From positions 272,070 to 336,069 of the forward strand of contig MEHQ01002749.1 in NCBI GenBank assembly GCA_008828725.1: a stretch of 64,000 nucleotides of DNA, written 5' to 3'. The notes under the pieces are model-generated. The model had not been told where the DNA came from. It worked only from the letters and a program-made list of their open reading frames with translations, and made no database searches. Positions 56,542 through 64,000 of this stretch are shown one piece after another. The stretch's first letter is position 1. Each line of letters begins with the position of its first letter. The DNA comes from Saccharina japonica (taxonomy: Eukaryota > Sar > Phaeophyceae > Laminariales > Laminariaceae). The position numbers and the translations under genes were made by a program.

Positions 56542-58371
56542 TCAAAATGTACACTCGGGCTTAATTGTCAACGGTTGACCCCCTATAGCACGGGAGGGTG
56601 ACCTACGCGACAGGCGCGTGCATCCATATGGCATTACAGTAAGGACAAGGCCGTCCTCGAGCGGACCGTGATACCGACAGTGGGATGGTTGCCGTCCGCT
56701 TAGTCCCCACGCCGAAATCTTCCTACAGCCCCCTACCTTGCATCGGGCTTTGAAGTTGACGACTGGGCCGTCTACGATATCGTCCTTATGATCATCGCAA
56801 GCGGTCCCGGCACCGGCAGCCAGTGATCCCCATGAAGCTTGCCTCGTGCAGGAATCATGCGCGCAGAGCCTCCTGCGGGTGATGACTGTTTCGTCCTTGG
56901 CATGCTGCTCGCAGTAAGCTGAAGTAATCTTGTCTTCGGCATTGAACACAGGTGATTTCATGCAGGTGGCGTGTAAGCAACACCCGCGTTTGACGTCGAT
57001 CATCCCGTCTTCAGCATGCTGCTTGCAGTACGCCGTCTTCTTGATGCCTGTGATGTCGAAGCATGCTGCCTTCCTGCAGGAGACGTGTGAACAGCGTTTC
57101 CTGCTGACAGTGACCATACCGTCCTGGGCATGTTGCTTGCAGTACTTTGTCGCCTTGCTGCCCTCAAACCAAAATGAAGGTATCGTTGTGCAGGCGCCAT
57201 GTGAGCAACGCTTGGCGTGGACGTTGATCATCCCGTCCTCAGCATGCTGCTTGCAGTACGCCGGCGACTTGCTGCCATCCAAATTAAAGTACGCTTTCAC
57301 TGTGCAGTTATCATGTGCGCAACGCTTGCAGTTAACGTCGACCATGTCGTCTCCAGCATGTGGCTTGCAGAAAGCCGCCGTCTTGCTGCCCTCAACATTG
57401 AAAGAAGGTACCCTTGTGCAGGTGGCATGTGAGCAACGCTTGTTGCAAACGTTGATCATCCCGTCCTTAGCATGCCGTATGCAGTATGTCGGCATCTTGC
57501 TACCTTTGACGTTGAACGAAGGTTGAATCTTACAGGAATCGTGTAGACAACGCCTGCTGCCGACGTTGACCATTCCGGCCTGAGCATGCTGTTTACAGTA
57601 CGCCGGCGTCCCGCTGCTCTTAATATTGAAACAAGGGATCTTCGTACAAGTCGCATACAAGCAGCGTTTACTGATCACGTTGACCATTCCATCTTCAGCA
57701 TGCTGCATGCAGTGCGTCGCCGCCTTGCTTCCGACCACATTGAAGTATGGTGTCTTGGTGCAAGAGACTTGCGTGCACGGTGCTTCTGTACAGCGCTTCC
57801 TGCAGACATTCACCATGCCGTCCTCAGCATGTTCCTTGCAGTACGCCGGAGTCTTGATGCCGTCCACGTTGAAGTGCGCCCTAGCCGTGCAGTTGGCCTG
57901 CAAGCAACGCTTGCATCTCACGTCGATCATGCCGTCCTCGGCATGCCGCTTGCAGTATCTGGCGGTCTTGCTGCCCTCAACATTGAAAGACGGCCACGTT
58001 AAGCAGGTGGCATGTGAGCAACGCTTGCTGCGGACGTCGACCATGCCGTCTTCAGCATGCTTCTTGCAGTACATTGACGTCTTCCGGCCTTCAAAATTAT
58101 AGGAAGACACCTTCGAGCAGGTGGCGTGTGAGCAAAACCGTGAGCGAACGTCTGCGATGATGACGTTTTGGTGCTGCTTGCGAGTCGCCGACTTTTTCCT
58201 GCCGTCAACCTCGAGGGAGCGTTTACTTGCGCGGGCGCCGCGCAAGCTCCGCTTGTCGGATACGTCGATCATACCGTCCATAGCATGCTGCTTGCAGTAA
58301 ACCGCCAGCTTGCCGCCTTGGGTTCTATAGGCCGCACTTTTCGTGCAAAACTTGTTCGAACAACGGCCCAT
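56542..58371 (-). CDS. EsV-1-7 repeat protein, paralogue C (609 aa)
   Basis: This is the third tandem paralogue, 15 repeats, collinear with B. Repeat 2 is the same degenerate one. Repeat 6 keeps a full set of ligands (KRCTEAPC) followed by an additional C-x4-C spacing (CTQVSC), so it has one more Cys than a standard repeat. Here A and B look secondarily mutated and C more ancestral. The last repeat has 15 residues instead of 16 between Cys 2 and Cys 3 (CKVGGC to SHC), as in the paralogues. The reading frame is open with no stops or frameshifts, which argues for recent function or recent duplication. The upstream flank is shortened to 165 bp by a MITE (58536-58813) that is absent from the same spot in A and B, so this copy has the most altered promoter. 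Start chosen at the conserved MGRCSNK. Confidence 0.9.
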   Translation of the reverse strand: MGRCSNKFCTKSAAYRTQGGKLAVYCKQHAMDGMIDVSDKRSLRGARASKRSLEVDGRKKSATRKQHQNVIIADVRSRFCSHATCSKVSSYNFEGRKTSMYCKKHAEDGMVDVRSKRCSHATCLTWPSFNVEGSKTARYCKRHAEDGMIDVRCKRCLQANCTARAHFNVDGIKTPAYCKEHAEDGMVNVCRKRCTEAPCTQVSCTKTPYFNVVGSKAATHCMQHAEDGMVNVISKRCLYATCTKIPCFNIKSSGTPAYCKQHAQAGMVNVGSRRCLHDSCKIQPSFNVKGSKMPTYCIRHAKDGMINVCNKRCSHATCTRVPSFNVEGSKTAAFCKPHAGDDMVDVNCKRCAHDNCTVKAYFNLDGSKSPAYCKQHAEDGMINVHAKRCSHGACTTIPSFWFEGSKATKYCKQHAQDGMVTVSRKRCSHVSCRKAACFDITGIKKTAYCKQHAEDGMIDVKRGCCLHATCMKSPVFNAEDKITSAYCEQHAKDETVITRRRLCAHDSCTRQASWGSLAAGAGTACDDHKDDIVDGPVVNFKARCKVGGCRKISAWGLSGRQPSHCRYHGPLEDGLVLTVMPYGCTRLSRRSPSRAIGGQPLTIKPECTF

Positions 58372-58535
58372 TGTCGACCTGGAATGCACCAGTGGAACTC
58401 CTGCGACAATCAAACGGGGGGGTTGGGTCCGGGGGAGACTCAACCATCCACTAATACGCAGCAGTTTGAAACGAGTCGCAGTGGGTACGCAGGCAATACT
58501 TTTTAGTTTTCAGGCCATCTTGCTTTCGTTAGTTG
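58372..58535 (-). promoter_or_regulatory. 5' flank of EsV-1-7 gene C, shortened by a MITE
   Basis: Homologous to the flanks of A and B, but interrupted at 58536 by a MITE whose 4-bp duplication GTTG lies on both sides. The sequence that follows the insertion (TTGCGTAGAGCTGCA, from 58815) continues the flank seen in A and B. Confidence 0.35.
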
Positions 58536-58813
58536 GACGCGTGCTACGATAGAGATAGAGGTATACCGTTTTTTGGCTAAAATTATTTCTGAATGAGGAG
58601 GCTCCTTAACCCAAAATCGTCGCAAATTCATTCGTGTGTTGCGATATTGTGAATTGTTTACCTAGGCCACAGTATTGTTCATCGGGGTATTTTTTATTTT
58701 TTTGCCCCCAAAAAATGGTTTTGGGGTGAGATTTCGAGCTCCTCAAGTAATTTACCACTCTCAGAAAAAACAAACATGGTGGCACCTGCATGCAGGCTAT
58801 CGTAGCATGCGTC
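58536..58813 (-). mobile_element. MITE, 4-bp-TSD family, unit C only (exact TSD GTTG)
   Basis: 278 bp. Starts GACGCGTGCTACGATAGAG, ends GCTATCGTAGCATGCGTC, with GTTG at 58532-58535 and 58814-58817. A and B read GTTGGTTGCGTAGAGC without interruption, giving a clean empty site. It lies 165 bp upstream of EsV-1-7 gene C. Confidence 0.9.
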
Positions 58814-58848
58814 GTTGCGTAGAGCTGCACTGTAAGTTGGTCCGGCCA

Positions 58849-59107
58849 GACGCGTGCTTCGAGAGACGTGCGCCATGCATTTCCGTGAGGGTGGTCGCTC
58901 GTGGAGCCCCATACGTCACCATCAAAACTGCTTTTCGGATTTTCGGATCAAAATGAAAGTGCTACCCGGCGAATATCCCCATGAACCCAGTGCAAACAAG
59001 AAACATATTGCACCGCAAGAAATGATTTCGGCCAATTTGGGCTAAGGAGCCCCGTATTCCAGGATTGTTTTCAGCTAAAAAGCGCTGCCTCTATCGTAGC
59101 ACGCATC
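58849..59107 (+). mobile_element. MITE, 4-bp-TSD family, unit C orthologue
   Basis: Orthologue of 43853-44108. Starts GACGCGTGCTTCGAGAGACG, ends CTATCGTAGCACGCATC. It sits about 36 bp beyond the younger MITE, so the promoter side of gene C carries two in opposite orientation. Confidence 0.75.
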
Positions 59108-59637
59108 TGGCGATACCGTAAAACCGTCTGCACCCCAACCACGGGTGAAAGCAGGGTCAAGCAGGGACTCCATGACGGTTTTCATGTAGAGCGTTACGAT
59201 GGGATGCCCAATGGGGGGTATTCAGGTGGGGTCATACGACGCGTGAACGTGTGAACGTGTGATGCCATAACCCAAAGAATGGGCTAACGATGTTTCTGGC
59301 GGTCACACTTCGAGACTCCGTACATTAGACGAGTGGGGAATGAACAAAGGAGGGGGAAAAGGGCCATGAGCGGTTTTCGTGTCAGATCAAAACTACTTGT
59401 GAGACAGGTTGGGGGCTTGCCAGCCGGGTGTAGCGTAGGAGCAATACGACGAATCGAACACCGTTTCTGCTTTGCGACTCGGCCCATTTCAGATCGATGC
59501 ATTTGTTTTGTCAAGCGCGAAGGGGTGTGGTCACCACGTCCGGAGATCCCGCAATCTCGTTAGTTCCGCGACCCCGCACATGAGAGCCAACATCGCATTC
59601 CCTTCAGAGAAGCCGGTCACACCACGGACGAATGGGG

Positions 59638-59899
59638 ACTGATGCTATGATAGGGGGGGTACCCATATTTTCACTACACGGTTTTGGCCACTCGGACGAG
59701 TGGCTCCGATTCTAACTGAAAATTGGACCTAAACATAGTTTGTTGGCGTTGCGTAACAACGCCTCCAAAAGGCGGTGCATATATAACAACAAAAAAAAGG
59801 TAATATGAGCACAACGCAGTAAAGCAGTCACTCGGCCCAGTGGCTCTGTGCAGGTGAAAAACAAGCACCAATACACTACCCCCTTACCGTAGCACCAGT
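59638..59899. mobile_element. Related MITE, unit C only
   Basis: 262 bp. TIRs ACTGATGCTATGATAGGGGG and the reverse of CCTTACCGTAGCACCAGT share the TGCTACGRTA core of the family but start differently. Flanks GGGG and CGGG. A and B read GGGTGGGGCCAAGC across the site. Confidence 0.7.
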
Positions 59900-60738
59900 C
59901 GGGGCCAAGCTCATCTTAACTAGTGTCGCCTTCTGGACGACTGCACGAGGCGGCGATGGGCACTATCCAAATACATTCGGTTGTTCGGAAAATGCCGACA
60001 AGCTGTACACCAGGAAAACGTGTAAAATCCACGAGTTGGCAGGTCCTCGGGAATTGACCAATAACAATCCTACGGGTTGCTACCACGACCATGAAGAGGC
60101 TGCTTCTGCATCGTTATTGTCTACAGTTTACACATGAATACCAGATCCGCGGTTGAGTGTCTTTCGTGCATCACCTACAACATATGTTTGCTATACCTGC
60201 TGAAGTAACTCTTTCACAAGTGTCGTTTTTAAATTCGGTTTTGAAATTCGTGTTGAGAAGATTCAGAAATTTAACACAAGCATAGGCATTTTTGCTCCGC
60301 ATGCATCATGCCTCCGCAGCGATCGAACTCCGGGACACTGCGGCGACTGAACTGTCTGTTATCGAAAGGCGTGTGACTATTCTCGAGCTGCCGATACTGT
60401 ACCATATCGGGCCTTGGTGATAATGCCAGTGATCCGCAGTTCGACCGACTCAAGCCTCTCGCGGACGCCCGCATCCCGTAAGCACATACAACGGTAACCT
60501 ATATACTCCAGATAGTGGTTTCATAATAATTCAAAGCACATACATCAACGGCGCAAAGTAAACAGAACACTGAGCACAACGGAGATATTCTTTGCAGTGT
60601 TCCAGAAAATAGAACCTGCATTAAAAGCAATTGTCTGTCCGGTATGGACATGTCGTAATCCGTGCAGGGTGTTTCTTGAAACAAAGCACACCAGCAACAG
60701 TATACCTGAACCCGGACATATACGTACTACTCCATGTA

Positions 60739-61071
60739 ACCGGTCGCCCTGGTGGGCTAGCAGGTAACCACGAAGCCTGTTAGCGTCGAGATCGCGAGTT
60801 CGAGCCCCGCCGAGTGCATGCTCGTAGGGACTTTTTCTTGCAAACAATATTTCGAATAGCGGAAAGCGCGAAAGCGTGAGTGAGCAACATTTGATGAAAA
60901 TCGACGAGCGTTGGGAAGGCTGAACTCTTTGCGCGATAAAAATCAAGGCAAGAGCCGTAGTGGGGAAGGAGGGAGAGGAGCCTACTTTGTGGCCCCGGAT
61001 CTGAGTTACGACCAGGGAGGGAGGAAGACGGAAGTGCGAAAATAATAAATGGGATGGAAGAAAAAACAAAA
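60739..61071 (+). mobile_element. tRNA-headed SINE, unit C only, with ATGTA duplication
   Basis: Starts CCGGTCGCCCTGGTGGGCTA. A box TGGGCTAGCAGG, B box GAGTTCGAGCCCCGCC, then the shared body (AAGGCAAGAGCCGTAGTGGG, CCCGGATCTGAGTTACGAC) and 3' end AATAATAAATGGGATGGAAG plus an A-rich tail. ATGTA repeats on both sides. Units A and B read CTCCATGTAGGACTAG without the insert, so ends and orientation are certain. It would be transcribed by Pol III and moved by a partner LINE. Confidence 0.9.
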
Positions 61072-62076
61072 ATGTAGGACTAGTATTGGGCCAACATGTG
61101 GAAGCAGTACGGCCCGACCGGTACGACAAAACCCATCGAAATCAACTGATTATTCGTTGGATTATAGAAAATTGCCCTTGGTGTTAACTCGCCACTGGCT
61201 ACATACACACGGCGGAAAGAACAACACGACACAACGAGGATCGTGCTACGCTTTAAGCGAGTTGCCGGTTTTGGGAAGGATACCGGTACTGTGTCAATCA
61301 ACATGTAGTGGCTGTACCGATATCAAACTCTCGGGGCAATGGTTATCCAGGATACCCGTTTAACTGGCTCTGCAAAAACAATAATCCTGTTGCAGTATAG
61401 CTCCTACAAATGTACGTTGGTACAGCGGTAGCACCAACTAGTGATGCCACGTACATAGCCAAACACGGTGACACCACTGACGTCTATAATGCAAACTAAT
61501 AAATACACGAAACATGAAGCAAATTGTAGACCACCATTTGCATAAACGTATATACCAGGAGAAAACAAAATGCGCACATACTCATAATTCAATGAGCACG
61601 ACAAACGCTGATAGCTTGGAAAATAAAATGTCGAGGCTGCGGAAATAAAAGGGGTCCCTGTACGAAGGTTGCACGTACTCCGTAAAACGGTTCGGCAGTG
61701 CAATTGCTACCTTATCGTCCCCGTCGAAGCTGTAACTGCAGAGAGGGAAAAAAACCCAGCCAATGACGCGTAATTACCGCTTTGGGCTCCAAGAAACGTG
61801 TATACGGCTCGTGGATGAATAAGACCTCTTCGATTTATGCGAGCACAATATACACGAAAAAGGTGTTTCAATTAGAAATGTTTGTAGGAGCAAAGCATCA
61901 AAGGTTGCGGCTGGGCGAAAATGACGCTCTACCCATACCGACAGCTCGTGCCACTCAGAACTGCACCACACATGTTGGGGGAGACCTACTTGATACAGTA
62001 GTGACGGTCGCCGCATGAAAGGGAAATTGGCATCAGCTCAGTTTTGTGTCTTAAGGTACGAATACTTTATACACAG

Positions 62077-62418
62077 CCGGTCGCCCGGTAGACTAGTGGT
62101 CAGCTTCAAATGCTGCTACCGTAACAATTGTTCCCGCGTTTGAATCCCACCGTGGTGAGATTTCAACCGTGTTTGCTAAACTAAACAAATGATACAATGG
62201 TTGAGAGCGCCTTCGTGGCGTGGGTAGGCGGGATTCGACACGAGTCGACCATGGAGGAAAGTGCTGAAACCGTCTCGTGATAAAAATGCAAGGCACGTAT
62301 TGTAGTAGGGAGGGAGGGGAAGAGCCTACTTAGTGACTTGGGGTCTACGTTACGACTAAGAGGGAGATATAAATAAAGAGCGAAGATAATAAATGGGATG
62401 GGAAAACAAAATAAAAAC
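62077..62418 (+). mobile_element. tRNA-headed SINE, unit C (shared with A)
   Basis: Starts CCGGTCGCCCGGTAGACTAG, B box GTTTGAATCCC, 3' end AATAAATGGGATGGGAAAAC. Same flanks as 31437-31783. Confidence 0.8.
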
Positions 62419-63615
62419 TGGCGTTGTCCATGGGCAGGTGAAGCAAAAGGACATCGTTCCTAGAAGGGTCACTTGTTACAGAGACCTTTCAACGTGGCAT
62501 TCGCAACAGTAACAAGAAACACCCCCCCGTCCTGAGTTTATGAAATACACCAAGACAGTACATGTACGTCAGGAAGTACCCGGTGTCACCCCCTGGAGTG
62601 ATGTGCCGCCGTTCTACGACAGTCCAACACATATCAATTCCGGGACAACTACGTGCACCTTCAAGGTCTTGGGAAACCATGCGATAACAGGCACTATCCA
62701 ACACAGGTAGATTGAAAGGTAAGGTTATGCGATTACATGGGAAAAGCGCGGTCATGAGTGCATATCCTTCATCGCGCCCGGTACATGCATCCGCCGCCCC
62801 GAACATAGTACAGGGCACACCTTGCGCCAAACTAGGCCAAGCAAGGGCCTACGCCCACCCGATGCGGGTCTCCGAAACAGTCAGGTGGCCTTCCTGTTTA
62901 ACACTGCCCGCCCGCCGCCTGTAGGACGTTGGAAGCCCAACCAAATAGTTTGACCGACACTCGTTCTGGTGTATTGTTTGTCGAAAAGCCCACCTCGTTG
63001 TGGTTTTGATATGGATGCACCTGGTATAGAGCAATGACATAAATTTACACAACAATCGCGTGTTTCGACACGAGAAAACCCAACGTTTGGAGCCAATTGA
63101 TCGTCGTAGCACTACTTTGTAGCACAGAAAGCTTGACGGAAGCATGCGGACGAGGTAGAAGTGCGCCGCACGGCAAACATCAGAGAGTTAATATTGTGGT
63201 ACAAACCCCATCGAGGTAGTATCACGGTACGAACCACAGCGAGGCAACATCCTTAGACGCGAAATTGTTTCCGTGTATCCGGGTATATAGGGTTAATGGC
63301 ACGAAATGTATCAGTACACCCCGCCACACCAGCCGAAACAATGCATGAACCCAGCAGCAACTCGACTGCGACCGAAATAGGGAATGGTCCCAAGGAAACA
63401 GCACAGCTACTGACGGCAGCGCATGATCTAGGTTGCCATCACGTTTTGCGTCTCGTCACTTTGACTTGTCATATCAGCTCTTCAAGGTGGGCGTGTAGGA
63501 CGTGGCACTCGCAATTGGCGTCCACAATAAGACCATGCGCAGTAAGTGTAGGGATAGGTTGGCACAACAAGTTCTGTGTTTAAGCGCACCGGATAACACG
63601 TAATTATTCATAATG

Positions 63616-63858
63616 GACACATACTATGGTAGAAGCGATATTTTTTTGTTTTCTGAGGCCCACCAGTTGGGGAACTCTGTACCTCACCCAAATAACGATC
63701 TAGGAGGAAACTAAGGGTGCTACCCGATGAAGATTACAATGGCCTAGGTATGCCATGAACATTTAGCAACTAAATAACGAATTTCCGGTAAAAAAGTGCC
63801 TGATCATTCAGAAAACGTCTCAGCCAAAAAAAGGTATACCTCAAGCGTAGCCCGCGTC
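63616..63858 (+). mobile_element. Diverged MITE, unit C only (exact TSD AATG)
   Basis: 243 bp. Starts GACACATACTATGGTAG, ends CAAGCGTAGCCCGCGTC. AATG on both sides (63612-63615, 63859-63862). Unit A reads GTATTCGCCATGTTGTCTGG at the empty site near 32410. Confidence 0.8.
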
Positions 63859-64000
63859 AATGTTGTCTGGCGTAATATGCACCGCCTGCTCTCACATGGA
63901 AATGTTCAAGTACCCAACAAAAGGTGCATACGCGCCGTAGCACACGCGCCGTCGTAGCGCCAGGTACGCACGGGTACCTACTGTTGCACCACGTTGCTGA

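Larger units (their letters stand above)
54018..64000 (+). repeat. Tandem segmental duplication, unit C (cut by window end)
   Basis: Third unit. It matches B from its first base and A from about 55.8 kb. It stops at the window edge at the point equivalent to 32560 in A (CACCACGTTGCTGA). Specific to C: two extra copies of a 408-bp repeat at its start, and MITEs at 58536, 59638 and 63616. A SINE at 60739 also occurs here only. Confidence 0.8.

Noticed and set aside
60545..61129. 194-codon minus-strand ORF
   Set aside because: It runs antisense through the SINE at 60739-61071 and starts in its flank; similar frames recur in every SINE copy.

Overview
This window looks like repeat-dense nuclear DNA of a eukaryote, most likely a brown alga (Phaeophyceae) or a close stramenopile. 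The strongest evidence is three long intronless genes built from tandem zinc-binding repeats with exact C-x4-C-x16-C-x2-H-x12 spacing. This is the EsV-1-7 repeat, known chiefly from brown algae. There are no bacterial operons, no rRNA and no convincing host tRNA. Almost everything else is transposon, SINE, minisatellite or duplicated DNA. The species assignment is inference.

Layout. 1-11.2 kb is a mosaic of small transposons: tRNA-headed SINE copies, a pogo-like MITE (TA target-site duplication, TSD), a Mutator-like element with a perfect 9-bp TSD (4412-5036), a hAT-like element with a perfect 8-bp TSD (5282-6211), and several palindromic MITEs. 12.0-16.06 kb, minus strand, is a GC-rich tyrosine-recombinase retrotransposon (DIRS/Ngaro/PAT-like) encoding Gag with a CCCH finger, RT-RNase H and YR, with frame breaks. 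16.8-17.95 kb, on its 5' side, is an array of short hairpins with an invariant loop and covarying stems. 18.1-24.8 kb holds tandem repeats, a MITE, a coding remnant and a direct duplication.

From about 24.8 kb to the end the sequence is a head-to-tail triplication of a unit of about 14 kb (A about 24.8-38.27, B about 39.79-54.02, C about 54.02 to the window end). Each unit carries one minus-strand EsV-1-7 gene (A 647 aa, B and C 609 aa). The copies act as natural empty and occupied sites, so many insertions can be placed exactly. These include a MITE family with 4-bp TSDs, SINEs, a TAA-flanked Harbinger-like element containing the assembly gap, hAT-like elements, and a 3.4-kb replacement in unit B that carries a LINE remnant between two 41-bp minisatellite arrays.

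Working together: the only apparently intact host genes are the three EsV-1-7 paralogues. They seem to have arisen by local tandem duplication and then diverged by point loss of zinc ligands, by gain or loss of whole repeats, and by insertions near their promoters. Assembly gaps are at 16175-16221, 19084 and 38419-39295. Boundaries, frames and divergence were judged by eye; no alignment or database search was run.
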